Assembly (NCBI GenBank): GCA_008921705.1
Contig: VFFE01009068.1
Span: 108,660-172,659 of the forward strand
Direction of reading: 5' to 3'
From: Burhinus oedicnemus
Lineage: Eukaryota > Chordata > Aves > Charadriiformes > Burhinidae
Length of the DNA stretch: 64,000 bases
Made by a program: the position numbers and the translations under genes. Below are positions 12,253 to 24,200 of the stretch, in pieces. Within the stretch, counting starts at the first letter, position 1, and each line of letters starts with the position of its first letter. A model generated the notes under the pieces. That model had not been told where the DNA came from. It did no database searches and saw nothing but the letters and a program-made list of their open reading frames with translations.

Positions 12253-12750
12253 CTGAGGGAGAAAAAGTGTGACGTGGTTGCTCTGGCGTAACCATTACTA
12301 TAGCTGCTGATAAAACTGGGAGAGAAATAATGCTGGTGAGATGCAAAGCTTAAAAGCTTATGTTTTCATATATTTATAATAATACCAACTCTATTAAATT
12401 ATCTGAAAGTATAAGGATTTATTACACCTCTGTGTACAATGCTGTTCCAACTGGGTATTTTGGTAAGCTGCCTTTATGTAGATATCTATACAACATAAGC
12501 TAACTCCTCACTAAGAAAGAAAATGTTTGGGATTATCCTGGAATGATGAAGAGGCATTGTATGAATTACAGTAGTATAAATTACTGTCTATTGGTTTAAT
12601 TAGTCTACAGGGGGGCTAGTTTGCCAGAGAAGCACCAGGGAGACAGTCAGTGAGAGGATTTAAAAGCACTAGCTAAACTTAGATCAGGGAAGCACGAAGG
12701 GTGGAGGCTTTCTCTGCTTTCTCCTGCTCATTTTCTCTCTCCGCTTGTAG
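12253..12750. other. Non-coding stretch upstream of exon-like segment A
   Basis: AT-rich sequence with no recognised element. It ends in a 25-base pyrimidine-rich tract leading into the acceptor of segment A. Confidence 0.5.
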
Positions 12751-12825
12751 ACTCAGCAGTTTTTTTGCACTTCTCCCTTCGTACTATTTCTATGATCCTC
12801 TGCTGGTGGACACCGCTGACATATT
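12751..12825 (+). other. Exon-like segment A (75 bases) with strong splice sites
   Basis: The segment is preceded by a pyrimidine-rich acceptor (TTTTCTCTCTCCGCTTGTAG) and followed by a near-perfect donor (ATT|GTAAGTAT). Its length is a multiple of three. One frame is open throughout and contains FFALLPSYYFYDPLLVDTAD, a hydrophobic, plausible-looking peptide that I cannot assign to a family. The next strong acceptor downstream is at 13574, giving a possible 749-base intron to segment B. Joined in frame, the reading stops after about nine more codons, so if coding this would be the C-terminal end of a protein. A lncRNA exon is at least as likely. Confidence 0.3.
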
Positions 12826-13574
12826 GTAAGTATGGAGTCTTTGCTGTGCACCTTCTCTTTACTCTGTAGCTCTCCTGACTAGCAATTATTTTTAAGAATC
12901 TATCAAGTGTACTCTAAAAAAGTTATCTACATTTTTCCTCTTACTTACAAGCCTCTCACTTTCCCCCCTTCTCCAAGCACTACACAGTGATCTCAGAGAG
13001 AGTTGTCTCTGGGTTTTTCTTTCTTTGTTTTTAAGGCTTTCTTCTTTCGCTCTTTTCATTTTTTCCTTCTTCAAAATCTTGATGGAAAGAACATGACCAG
13101 TTTCCCGTTGGGGAACAAAGATCCCAATTAATCTGTTATTTTTCTCATGGAGTAAGAGAAGTCACAGAATTTTAATGCTCTAATAACCTCTCTACTTTGT
13201 CTGTGTTTACCCCAGCAAATGCTGCTTCACATGGTAAAAACAAAACAAAAAAACATAACCTAATCCTGTTCTGAATTAAATTGAGGGAAGTTTTTCTTTG
13301 ACTGGTAATGATTGAAAAACAAGGTCCTTGCAAAACAAGGATCAGGTTGTGCACCACACTGAAGGAATTCATTACATTGCTACCAATTTTAGTGTGGGAG
13401 AGGATAAGTTTAAAGTAGTATCAACAGGTGATTTTTCAAATCACCATTTTCTCTGATTTTCTCTTTGACTCAAAAGAACCACTGCTGTGAACAAACAGGC
13501 AGGCAGAGAAGATGGAGGAGGAAAAAGTGCTTGAGGGAGATGACTGACAATGATTTTAATTTTTCTCTTCACAG
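12826..13574 (+). other. Possible intron between exon-like segments A and B
   Basis: It begins GTAAGTAT and ends in a strong pyrimidine tract plus CAG, as a U2-type intron should. Inside are an A/T-rich body and a run of T/C from about 13010 to 13075. No other feature was recognised. The intron call stands or falls with the two flanking segments. Confidence 0.3.
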
Positions 13575-13850
13575 GACAAACACACTTTGGATCCTTTGGT
13601 GAAAGGCCAATCTAATCTGAACTGAAAATGTTTCTATTTTAAAATTTCCAAGTGAACCCAAACTTATGAAATTTATAATTCGGAAAAAGAAAACATATTG
13701 TTAACTATTTAAATCATTAGAAGATTGTAAATATGTACAATAGTGTGTTGCTGTGTTTATGCTGTGTTTATACATGTATATCGTATTTGTAATGAATGTC
13801 CTGAATATTTGTATATAAACATAACCTCAAAATTATAAAGCTGCAATGAC
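13575..13850 (+). other. Exon-like segment B, possible terminal exon
   Basis: The acceptor is excellent: ATTTTTCTCTTCACAG followed by G. In the frame continuing from segment A the sequence reads LTNTLWILW and then stops at 13600. A different frame is open for 16 codons from the acceptor (DKHTLDPLVKGQSNLN, then stop). The rest is AT-rich, UTR-like sequence with TGTAAATATGTA and TGTATATAAA motifs and a TATAAA variant poly(A) hexamer near 13834, but no AATAAA. I read it as the possible last exon of a short transcript. It could instead be a conserved non-coding element that merely contains a splice-like site. Confidence 0.3.
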
Positions 13851-14130
13851 ATTTATCAGCTCTAAAGTTATATATTAGACCTGAAACTATTTGTTTTTAT
13901 GTTTATCATAGGAGGAAATGAATGGTTTTGAAATGCTGAAGTTTTGATAAGAGGGCATTTAAAGCAGTAGTGAAAAACTCTTCCGGCCTTTCAGGGAGGC
14001 ATTAAAAATTTTATATTTCTCTGTTGAGAGGAGACAGTGTAGAAAAACTAAAGAACACATGTCAGAGCAAGAACTGAAGTTTGGCAGGAGAAGTGCTGAA
14101 CTTCACACACTCGATACCTCCCAGGAATCG

Positions 14131-14260
14131 GCTGGGAGCCCACTGAAGTCAATGGGAATTTTTGACTGGCTTCAACGTGCCTTGGATCAGACCCAAAAGG
14201 GCTCTATTCAGCAAAATACTTAGGTGGATTTTACTTCAGGCATGAGCTTAATGACACTTT
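14131..14260. repeat. Ancient amniote interspersed repeat, partly palindromic
   Basis: The segment contains CCCACTGAAGTCAATGGGAA, then TGGCTTCAACGTGCCTTGGA with TCAGACCC, then TTCAGCAAAATACTTAGG and ACTTCAGGCATGAGC. This order (match to 'tgaagtcaatggga', its near-complement, 'ggatcaggccc', then 'cagcaaagcacttaagcatg') is a pattern I know from old repeats abundant in turtles, crocodilians and birds. It is degraded. The inverted halves around the central A/T spacer suggest a DNA-transposon derivative (MITE). I do not assign a database name. Confidence 0.5.
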
Positions 14261-14543
14261 AGCCGTTACTTAAAAGTCATGCACACTTGCATTTTTTTGA
14301 ACGCACACTCGAATTTTTTGAATTCATTAAGATCGCTACTGTGTGAGTTACTGCAATGTAATCCTAAGAAAAATCTTGAAGCAGTGGTCTTTAGTTGTCT
14401 AAATACACAAAGAAATGAAAGTTCAAGAGGAGATGCTGGGCTACACTTCTCAAAGGAACCACAAAAAAGACAACGATTTCAGAATGGGAAGTGAGAAAAA
14501 GCCGACATCATAACCAGGGGATTTTCCAGGTTTTAAATATGAA

Positions 14544-14601
14544 GCCAAATTTACACTGTGGTAGGACTGAAAGATCAAAGCCAAAGGTGGTGTAAATTGG
14601 C
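14544..14601. repeat. Short inverted-repeat element with GCCAAATTTACAC ends
   Basis: GCCAAATTTACAC at 14544-14556 pairs with GTGTAAATTGGC at 14590-14601, 12 bases matching with one bulge, around a 33-base spacer. The GTGTAAAT core is shared with the palindromic element at 59987-60065. I read it as a remnant of the same ancient MITE-like group. Confidence 0.45.
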
Positions 14602-15399
14602 ATATCAATCACTCAGATTAAAGGTTTGGTTCATAGTGTCCCTGCCACAGAAGGGAAAAAAAATGTGAAACAGTATTTAATAAAAATTTTCATTTCTGGA
14701 TTCTAGTCACTCCTGTGCCAGTGCCCGCTTCACCTACAGTAGAGCTATTTGTAAGTGAGAAATAAATTATGGGTTTTTATTTTAAAAATAGGAGTAGAAG
14801 AACTGCTTAAATACCTACAGAAATGAAAATACAGCTTAAAATGCAGCCCTACGTATTTCTGCAACTAGGAGCTATTGAAACAAGACTGATATTTTCAAAG
14901 AGAACATTTCTTTTTTTACATTAAAGAAAAGATATTCTTGGGGTGGGGAGGAGGAAAGTAGATATGAAGTTGGTAATAAGTCAAGATGGCTTAGAAGCTA
15001 AATCCCAAATTTGGATCTAGACAGGCTTCAGAATTCAAACCTCATTGTATAGGCTGAAATCTGAGGTCTGAAGACACAGCATTCGAGTAAGTTTGGATTT
15101 GCATTTAGCACTAGAAGTGATGTTCTGAAAGGATATTTTTCATTAGCTTTTAGCAAGGGTGATCCTTCCATGTCTCTCAATAAACTGGGCCCCTCAAGCT
15201 GATATGTTGTACTTCTGTTTCTGTTTTAGCCATTTTACAGTGATTCAGTTATGTGGACCTGACGTACTGTTCTGTTGCAGACATGTTTGATATGCAGTGA
15301 AAACATAAACACAGATATATACTAGGTTCTCTTAATACCACATTAGAGAGTCCTGTAGAAGTGTAGTCACCGCATTAGCGTCCTGCTTATCTAGTAACC
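14602..15399. other. Non-coding block, nothing recognised
   Basis: AT-rich sequence with AATAAA-type hexamers near 14680 and 14761 that could serve as downstream poly(A) signals for a transcript including segment B. Otherwise no gene, RNA or transposon was recognised. Confidence 0.5.
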
Positions 15400-16200
15400 A
15401 AAACATTTGCGCAATTTTATCACAGCTCTCAGAATGAGTCACTGGCCACCCCTGGGGGATGCTTCCCTCGGATTCCTTGTCATTTTCAGGAATGAGAGTC
15501 CAGCAGGGTGAAACCTGAGAAACAATAAACCCCTAATAAGGGTAATCAGGAAGCCCGGCCCTCGCAGGCCCACGTTCTGAGGTCAGGTGACTCGTGCAAA
15601 AGCAATCCAGGCCGGTCATGAGACAGAGTTTTTGTAGCCACATCAGCTTTCCAGCATTTACTGCAGCTCCCAAGTCTGGCTTGTGCTCATTGTGTTATTC
15701 AACAGATTTATTAATGCATTGTTCTGGGTTTTAAATTACAGCCCTCAGTGATCGTGTTCATACAGATCTCCCAGTGGCAGGCAGCAGAGAAGTCTTAGGA
15801 GCAGAAATGAGCGCATACGGGCTCTGCTCTCTGCAGGATACCGCTCACTTAACTCTATTTTAAGGTTAAAACTTTCTACGAAGTTAGCTAGTTTCTCCAT
15901 TTCCTTTTCCATTTCACAAGCCCGTACTGCAGTTCTGGCATGTGTCTTTTAACCTCAGGAAACAACCTGCCAGACCGCTGTGGGGATGGAGACATTCTTC
16001 CAGGCTGGGCTTCTGCCTTGCTTTTTTTTTACCTCAAATCATTTCCTAAACTTGAATGTTCTTGTTGAAAGGTTTGGCTCTAAAGCGTGAGCCGAGCTGT
16101 TTACCTCAGGGATTCCAAAGCAGGAATTTTAATCACGTTGATTAGATCAGATTTCATTTAGGAAGAGCACTGGATCTTACTTCTTACTCCTGTATTTAAC
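15400..16200. promoter_or_regulatory. Candidate conserved non-coding element or enhancer
   Basis: This is non-coding DNA of higher complexity than its surroundings, with no repeats or microsatellites. It has dense transcription-factor-like motifs: CAGATTTATTAATGCATT and TTAAATTACAG near 15700-15740, and TTTTAATCACGTTGATTAGA near 16126-16146, which is a cluster of ATTA/GATTA homeodomain-type sites. It also has GTAATCAGG, E-box-like CAGCTG and GGTCAGGTGACTC. No open frame is maintained. The enhancer call is inference from texture. Confidence 0.3.
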
Positions 16201-17599
16201 CGTGGCAGCTGAAGGCATGACGGGCTTTATCCGTCCATGCTTTCTCTCTGCTCTCTCTTTTGTCCTCTTCTCCTGCTTGTGGTAGCAAGGGAAGCATGAC
16301 TAGTTGTGTGCGACTTTACCTCTCTCGATCACAGTCCTGTGTGTTTAAATGGTTGAGGAAGTTGCATGTACAGTGTGAAGCTGGGGAAGCTTGGGCATGG
16401 ATGTAGAACTCCCCTGCTGTTCCTTTCTGGGGGACCACAGTGACTTACATTGCTGCGGATGAATCACCACTGCTTGATGCTCAGAACCCTCTGAGTTATA
16501 TTTATTTAAAGAGGCTGAATAAAACTAAGGATAACAATATTTTCCCCAGGAAAAAACCTATAAGTAATACTAAATAACCGATATCTGTTCCTCTCCTTAG
16601 GTTGTACCCATAAATCCACACACTGTTAGTGGCAGTTCTGCACCAGATCAAGGGTGAGTGGCATGTGGACTTTTGTACTGCAAATAAATTAATTTGCAGA
16701 TGTCCATTGTTGACACAGGGTGGTTTGGGCGTAATTAGGGCAGCTACTTCTCTGTCCTTCACGTACAAGAGAGCATGGCAGCCACCATCTCAGGGTGCAG
16801 TGACTGAGGCCCTGAACTAACCTCTCAGCTGTAGCTGAGCTTTCCAGAACAACCCCAAAGCACCAGGAGAGGGACACCAGGAGGTTTCCTATCCTGTGTG
16901 AAAGGAGAAAGGGGATTTTCATCTCTGGGACCATGGAGTGGCAAATTTTGAAAGCACAGCAGTTACTAGTACTACTTACTAGTACTTTCTTTAATGAATA
17001 AATGAGTAATGGTCAAAGAAAAGCAGGAGAGGAAGCAGCATTCATAGCTCAACTGATGTGCTGTGTCTTTCAGATAGTCATCATGCTGGACTTCCTCATC
17101 CCACAAAAATGTGACTTGGAAACTTTACCAAACCTCCTAATTGGTGCACTTTTGGGAAAAAATGCTTCAACTGGGCACAGCATAGAAAGAAGGAATGAGG
17201 AGGCTCTCAATGGTAACTCTTCTCAAGAAAGCTTTTACTGGGTTTTACGGCTTCATTGGCTCTGAGACGAGGTGCAGGGAAGTTTTCTGTCTACTAGAAG
17301 CAGCCTTTTTGTGATCAAGACATTTTCATTTCACATGCTTAGTTTAAGATGTGAAAGATGCCTCTGTTACAGATGTTTGCGTATTTACAAGGAGTGAGAT
17401 GTGTTTTTAATTTAGGGACTAAACCTGGGTCTGTCCTTCCTTGATCCATCTGTAGATTAAAATACTTCTGTCATTTATCTGTGAGTGGTATCTTTTAGGG
17501 CTTAGACTTTGTATGTGAAAATAATAGTTGGACTTGAAGTGGAGGACTAAAGTCTACATTTAGCTTAGGTAACACTAAATCAATCACAAAAATTGCAGT
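16201..17599. other. Non-coding block with small chance ORFs
   Basis: Overlapping open frames on both strands at 16502-16934 and one of 87 codons at 17002-17265 show no family features. The only distinct structure is the short duplicated palindrome at 16963-16986. Confidence 0.55.
16963..16986. repeat. Tandem TTACTAGTACT duplication
   Basis: TTACTAGTACT occurs twice with a 2-base spacer. Each unit contains the overlapping palindromes ACTAGT and AGTACT, so the pair can form alternative hairpins. It is probably a replication-slippage product. Confidence 0.7.
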
Positions 17600-17990
17600 C
17601 CTAAATAGTTAAAAGTGTTTGACATTCATTATTGTGGCTGCTGTATGGGCTCTGAGCGCACTGTTAGCCCTGACTGTCCCTGCTCAGCCTACCCTGGGGC
17701 TTTTCCCATGCTGCCGATGGGCCAGGAACCCATTTCAGCTCCTTCCTGAGCTATGTCGCAGGTGGCCACTTCGAGTTGTTTGGATTTTATGGGGTGACCC
17801 CTGACCTGACTCGACTCATCTCCCTGCCTTCATTAGATGATCACTAGACTGTCAATGGGACCTGTATTTGTCACTAGCCCAGCCTTGCTCAGGTGCCACA
17901 GGCTGGTTCCTCCTCGGCAAGGGCATGGCCAGTGTTGGCGTCACCTGCAGCTTTCGGCTTGTCCCCCTCTTCCTGCGCCCAGAAGGTCCC
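17600..17990. other. GC-richer segment, possible unclassified repeat
   Basis: About 55-58% GC inside AT-rich flanks, with phrases such as GACCCCTGACCTGACTCGAC, TTAGATGATCACTAGACTG and CCACAGGCTGGTTCC. The texture recalls low-copy avian interspersed or LTR-type sequence, but I cannot identify paired ends or a family. Open frames of 61-83 codons run across it without protein similarity. Confidence 0.3.
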
Positions 17991-19114
17991 ACTTTTTACT
18001 GATGCAAACCCAGATGGTTTCACAGACTTTTCTGTGCTCACTGATATTGTCTATCAGTTTCCACAAAACTGAGTGGGCCTTGTGTTGAGATTTTGGTAAG
18101 AGCATCTTTATGATTATGAGCGGAAAGGCATAGATTTCATTTAATTCTACATGGCTCACGGATATTTGTATATTTTAAGCTCAAGAAAAAAAAGAAACTA
18201 GTGCAGAGTGTGATCTCAAAAGCTGAATGTGAGTTCAGAACGTGTCATTTCATATTAAACACAGGATCTGTATCTATAAAATGACATTTAAGCATGCTTT
18301 CCAAGCGCAGATTATCATTCCTCATTACGGTCATACCACAGTACCTTTTCAAAATCTGAAACCGGCTTCAAAATGTCTCAGTCTTAGGAGTTTTGCACAC
18401 ATTCGGTGTGCAACTTTGAAAGGTACTGCTCTCAGCTGAGGTTATAATGCAATGAAGAAACTGCTCATATTCAAGAGAAGAGACCAAAGAATGATTTTAT
18501 TTCAAAGGAAATTTGAAAAACAATCACCCTGCAAGCTCTATAGCAACACTTACATGAAAACTGAGAAGAACTCTTTCAGATTTTTCTTTCAGCACACTTA
18601 ACAACGTGGTTAAATATGGGATTGCCAAAACTAAATTGAGGAGTCTTGATGGTACTTATCTCACAAGGAACAGCTTGAAATTCACAGCACCTGGAGGCTG
18701 TTGTTTTCATGCTGTTTTGTAAATGACACCATGGGAAAGTGCTAAGCGGTCTTCTAGAAATGGAGTTGCGGTAAGGAACTATTTGGAATTAGTTTGAAAA
18801 ACGTTACCAGCAGTAGGTGACTGGTTAATCAATGGGGGTTTTTTGCAGAGTTGTATAACTTAAGATATACCTGCGCTGTAGTCACAACACAAACTGCTAT
18901 CCAACAGTTAAATACCCTAGCTAGTGCTAGAAACTTAGAGCTGAGATCAATCTATCTGTAACCCAACTACAGGTAACTGTAGTTGCTTGTTTGGCAGGTC
19001 AGTTATGCAGCCCAGTGTTGTCACGGTCTGCTTATTTACCTGCCCCTAAACCCCTGAATTTAAATGCTACTTCTCTGTTGCAATCATTTTGTGACTGCAG
19101 TCCTTAGTGTCCTT
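17991..19114. other. Non-coding block, nothing recognised
   Basis: AT-rich, with no maintained open frame, RNA gene or transposon recognised. Confidence 0.6.
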
Positions 19115-19218
19115 GGCCCAAATTTGGTTCCCAAATGTACAAGTGCAACTCTACAATACATTAGCTGAAATCAATTAAGTCTCTCTCAATTTATAGCAAC
19201 TGCAAGTTGAATTTGACC
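19115..19218. repeat. Degraded MITE-like element with GGCC..AAATT ends
   Basis: The segment starts GGCCCAAATTTGG and ends CAAGTTGAATTTGACC, giving imperfect inverted ends of the GGCCAAATT type, with GCAACT motifs inside both ends. This matches the form of an ancient amniote repeat whose ends read GGCCAAATTCTG and whose interior has TAACT..GTGTAA motifs. It is heavily diverged, hence the moderate confidence. Confidence 0.35.
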
Positions 19219-22200
19219 AATACGCTCTGCTGAACCTCTAAATGCCTATATCTTTACTGATCAAATGCAGTGCTGCTGTGCTAGTTTGAGCCAGCAGAGA
19301 ATTTAGCTATGTATCAGAAAATCAATTAAGTGAAGCCTTCAAATAATCTGAGCTAACCTCTCAGCTTGACAAGCACATGGAAACATGTATCAACACTATT
19401 ATAATAATCATAAAGGAGTATGAAACTGGATCTGAAGCTACGTCTGTTGTATATGTACACTATTACTTTGGGAATAGAGAGGAATCTCTGTATAAGACCT
19501 CATTCTTCTAAACAAATTAACTCCAGGGACTGTCACATGAAATAGATCTACCACATTATCATGTGCCTCTCTTGATGTGACAGCTTTGAGACTCTGGATT
19601 AATCAGAGACTTTGACTCCCTTTTGCTGAATGATTAATATACAACAGAAGAATATTTAGATGTCTGAGACTAGACATATAGGAATAGAAATATGTAGGCC
19701 TGCCTGAGAAGTAGGAATACGGATACTCCCATTTTAAAGATGGCGAACATCTTGCCAGAGGCAGATGTCTCAGGATAAGGGGAAAGTTAAGGAGTAGATG
19801 AGTCTTCTCAGATTTAAATTAGGAGCAGCTGTAGTGAAGTGTAAAGTCATTAAGTGCAGTATCAGGCTCAGAATCTCCAATTATCTCACACCATCACTTA
19901 TCAGTATCTTATTCAGTAAAGCCCATTGTAGTCCTTGTATTGCTTTCAGCTAGCAGCTTCTGTCTTTAACTCACATGCCAATTGTTAGTCTTCTTATAAT
20001 GAAGCTCGAATATTTTCCTCTTACTGAGAGTAAAAGAGGAAGTGTTTTTACTTCAGAGGGTGAGTGACAATAATGCTTTCATTGATTGAATGGTGTTTCA
20101 GAAGGGGTTGAGAAAGCCTTGAGAGACTTTTGCTATAGTGCTTCCTGAGATTAGATTTACTGTATTCTTCTGATTGCAGATCTTTATTATATAGAGACAA
20201 GCAAACCCCAAATTCAACTAAATAAAGTCTTTTGCTAGTCAGTGCCTGGCTCATCATCTGTTTATTAGCTACCTGTCTGGAGTTCTGCTTCTCCAAATGG
20301 CTGTTTGCAACTAAACAACTGACTCTTAGGGTCCAGAGAATAAGGATGGTATAGGACAAAGAAGGCTCACTTGAGTGGCTTAGGTTCTGGGCAAAGGTCC
20401 TATGGTGCAGGATAGAACTCCCTATGTAATTCCTGTAGCAAGAGGCTGCCAACTGCAACATGGATATCCAGTGATTTATTCTTTTCCTCTTCCCTCCTGC
20501 CAAGATTACAGTCTCAGCTGATGAAGTGATAGTTATGTACATAACTAGATCTTCATATTCACCCTTCTGCTATGGCCTATTTCTGTATCTGATGAAGTCA
20601 AAGGGAAAGTTTCCACTGAACTCATTGATGCAGAATAAAGCCTTAGGTGGGGTTTTTGGAGGTGTTTTTTTGGTTGGGTTTAAAAAAAACCAAAACATAG
20701 CAGAGAGGCCAGTCTTCAGATGTGCTAGGTCAGAGCAAGGTTGCCCTCTTTTCTTCTTTCCTGAAATGTTACAACAGCACTGACAAGTAAAGGAGGAATA
20801 TTTTCTTCCAGCGTATCCAGTCACATCATCTTGTAAAGGATGCACAATAGAAAATTGTCATAGAAATGAGTAAAGTGATAACGTGATTACAGCATACATT
20901 TCTCAAAGAAAAACAGCTGCTGAGTTTCATACAGAGTCCCCTCCATGCTGTGAAATAGCAAAACAACACATTCCAACAGTAAGATAAAGCTCAGGACTTT
21001 CAGAGTGGCAGCCTATATAATGTCCTCAAAGGATCTTGCTGTTGATTCAGAAAATCTTGTGTGATCAAAATCTTCCTCTCTCACTTCTGGTTGTACTTTA
21101 ACACTTTCTAAGAGCAAATTACATGGTAACACGATTTGTGAAAAAGATTGAGAAAAATGTGTGACTGACCTGGAGATCAGTCCTGAGGAAAGCCTGGGCC
21201 ATTTGACAGGCAGAACCAAGGGCTACTTCTTATTTTTTTGGAAAAAAAAACCCACCCAAAAAGGATATTTAGATTCTCAGTTCCCAGCAAAATCAGTTCT
21301 GTAGAAGTTAGGCACCTACATTCCTGTAAAACTGTAGGTCAGAGGGACTGTGTTGTTCACTTGAAAGTATGCAACCTGAGGTATCTGTGGCTGCCTTGAG
21401 ATAATCTCCTGAAAGCAGCTCTTCTGCTCAGAGCATAGCTCTCGCAGCCCTCAGTCAGCATAAAGTGCTTAGCACTCCTGCAGATCAGAGCCTGGGAGTG
21501 CAGAATCAAATCAGTTTGGGAACTGATATTTAAAAGACTCTGTGCACTGATCATCTGTTGTGGAAAAAAGTTTGGCTCAGTGTTATATTCAGCGTCACAG
21601 AAAATATCTAGGGCAGAGAGAGAATCCTGCTTTTATCTCTCAGCTCTGCAACTCCTTGCTGCTCATTTGCTTTCTTATCGCAGCGTCCCACACCTTCAGC
21701 ATCTGTACTGGTTTTGCATCTCAGTTGCTGCTTTTCTTACTTGCTTCTAGAAAGTCTGCTTCTTTTTCCATGTTTCTGTCACCTGGGTCTTGTTAGAGCA
21801 GCCATTGAGTCATTCTGTCACTACAGCAGGTACTACGTCATGGCAGGTACAATTCCAGGGAAAGTCCTGTTCATCCCTCAGGCTCTGTGGAGATCTGAGC
21901 AGAGAAGATAGAGTTTTCTGAGAGTTTTGCTATCAAACCACTGAGCGGATACAGACTGAAATATTCAGGGGCCTATAAACTAGCATGAGGGGACATTCAT
22001 CAGGACAAGAACCCAGTACTGGGATGATCCGTCTGCCAAATCTGAAGCTCCTGCTCAAACGCACAGAGAAGCCCTAGCAAATACCCTTAGAGTGCTCTAA
22101 CATGATGATTCCTCTATATTGCTTTATTTCTGAGGAATTGCTTGTTTACTTCTGAAAAACAAGAATGTGAAATTCTTCAGTCTCAACAGATAAAGTTTGG

Positions 22201-22328
22201 AAGACATGTAAAGAATTGTAGGAAAGCCTTATAGCAGAAAGGATAGAAAAAAATGCTTCAGTCCTTGCTTTATGGAGAGGAAGATGTCCAGACATTTTCA
22301 GATTTCCTTGAGTTCTTCTGGTTATCTC
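19219..22328. other. Non-coding block with a few inverted A/T repeats
   Basis: The longest open frame is 164 codons on the minus strand (20048-20542). It is rich in S, L, H and K, lacks any recognised motif and is not splice-bounded, so I do not call it a gene. An 8-bp inverted repeat TTTTGGTT/AACCAAAA lies at 20668-20695 and a T/A-rich inverted tract near 21229-21255. No other feature was recognised. Confidence 0.55.
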
Positions 22329-22346
22329 TTTTTTTTTTTTTTTTTT
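22329..22346. repeat. Poly(T) tract, 18 T
   Basis: Uninterrupted homopolymer. It could be the tail of a minus-strand retrotransposed sequence, but I see no CR1 or other retroelement body beside it. Confidence 0.8.
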
Positions 22347-24200
22347 CTTTTGGTATTTGTTACATGTTAAGAAATCAGAATGGGAGAGCTACCTGCTGCC
22401 CAGTTCACAGATACATGTGTGAACACATGTGCTTGGCATAAGAATAAATAGATTTGTGCAGATGTATGCATGTACACTTATCTATATATTCAAAGTAATT
22501 TCCATACCCAGGTATAATTGTTTGGGATAGTGTTCTGCATTAAATAGTCTTACCAGGAGGAAACTCATTTGTATTAGCTGTGTCTACAGACAGCAGTCTT
22601 TTTAATGAAGTAAATGCATCTCTCACAACAGATTAAATTCAAATATGATACTCAAGAGTCTCGTTCTCTGCTAACAGTTAAGCATTCCAATGTGAAGCAA
22701 TTTCCAAAACACTGGCATCTGCAGTAGACTCCTTCCTTGAAGTTAGCTAATGTTTTAGCTCTAATTGGACATCAGAGCATTAGGAATATTTTGTATTTTA
22801 AATGTTCTCATCAATACGTTCACTCTCTGACAGGAATATAATGCTAGTAAAATTAGAATACTATATCAGCCTGAAAAATGCTTACGTCCTTGCTTTGGAC
22901 AAAGAGAAAAGAAATACCTGAAATATCCAGATCATTAGGTTATTTTTTTCAGCTTTCTTCACCAGTTCCTACAGTTCTGTTGTTGCTGTTGTTTTCTTAC
23001 AGGATATTAACAAACAGAAAAATACATTTAATTATGTTTATGGTTTTTGGTGCTGTTCTATGTAATTATATTTTTCTAGTCTTTCTGTGATGCAGTACTT
23101 GCCAGCAAATTCAAAGTAGGCCTCAATTTCACAGTTATCTGTGTTTTGTAAGAACTATCTTCGGATTAATGGTCCGCTCAAAAGCTTTTCAAAACTTTCA
23201 ATGGACTTTTGGGACTATCTCATCTGATCTCTCAGCCTGAGCCGGAAAGGTTCACCTGGTGCTATGTACAATGCTCTAGGATGAAAAACACGTTCTTCTA
23301 TGCCGAATGTGATTTAAATTAATTAAAACCCCCTTTATATATTAATGCTGACCAAAACATAGTTGTTCCAAGTGTGTATGGGTCAGCAGTTCTTCATTTC
23401 TGCCAGTTCAGCAGGAATCCTGTCAGAACTTCTGGCAGGTATTTCTGTCTTCTCCGATGAGCCCTCAGAAACCTCCACAGGGACACACAGGACTGCAGCA
23501 TACTTACCTCCCTTCCTGTCATAAGGTCTAGAAGAAAGTGCTCACAGTCACCTGCTATGGGTGACAGGAAAGTCTTGGTGGCATAGGACCTGAGCAGAAA
23601 TGGTTTCCGATAACCCACAACCCCTTGTTGTGGTGCTTGTGTTTGGCGGGGGGAGAGGGGGGCGCGGAAACCAACCTTCTGAAGGAACATCAAAGTGAGA
23701 AATGACAGAGCAGTCTACCAAGTTATTGAAGGTATTTGAATGGGGGTCTGGAAAAAAGAAGAAAAGCAATTCTTGACTCAATATGAAATGTAAATAATTG
23801 CTTCTCAAATTAAGATGTTCATTTCTGGGAGGGAGATGGGGGAAAGTTAGTTTTTTTAAATTTACCTATCAGCATAAACAGCATGGTTCTAGCTACAATA
23901 TGTAGTTAATGTTGTCCAAAGCAAAGCTTTCATTTAGAATGAAACTGTATCAGTGATATTATTGACTAAAAAACCCTCTCTGCCACTTGACTGAACACAA
24001 TACAGATGCCTTGAAACTAATGGGTGAAGTAAAACCATGATTTCATTCCAAAATTTACTCGAGAATTTGTTTTGTTTTCCAAGATACTCATCCTCATTGT
24101 AAAATTACATCAGTTGGATTATTATTCCTACATTAAGTTCTAATATGCAGAACTGCAATGCAAATTTTATTTTCCAAAGATCTCGAAGGTAATTCACTGT
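22347..24200. other. Non-coding block, partly motif-rich
   Basis: From about 23860 to 24180 the sequence is motif-rich: an octamer ATGCAAAT (24161), ATTA cores and AAAGCAAAGC. It could be a conserved non-coding element. The 23394-23808 part is open on the minus strand for 86-99 codons in two frames and has a GTAAGTAT donor-like site near 23500 on that strand, but no convincing partner acceptor and no family match. Confidence 0.4.

Noticed and set aside
11972..12346. 124-codon minus-strand frame as a complete gene
   Set aside because: No start context or UTR signals. Only the inner 12179-12252 segment had any exon character, and it is reported separately at low confidence.
20048..20542. 164-codon minus-strand open frame
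   Set aside because: No recognised motif, no splice-bounded structure and no UTR signals. Compatible with chance.
22329..22346. Tail of a processed pseudogene
   Set aside because: No mRNA-like body, open frame or target-site duplication was visible beside the poly(T) tract.
23394..23693. Minus-strand exon next to a GTAAGTAT donor
   Set aside because: No convincing acceptor at a sensible distance, and the frame has no family features.
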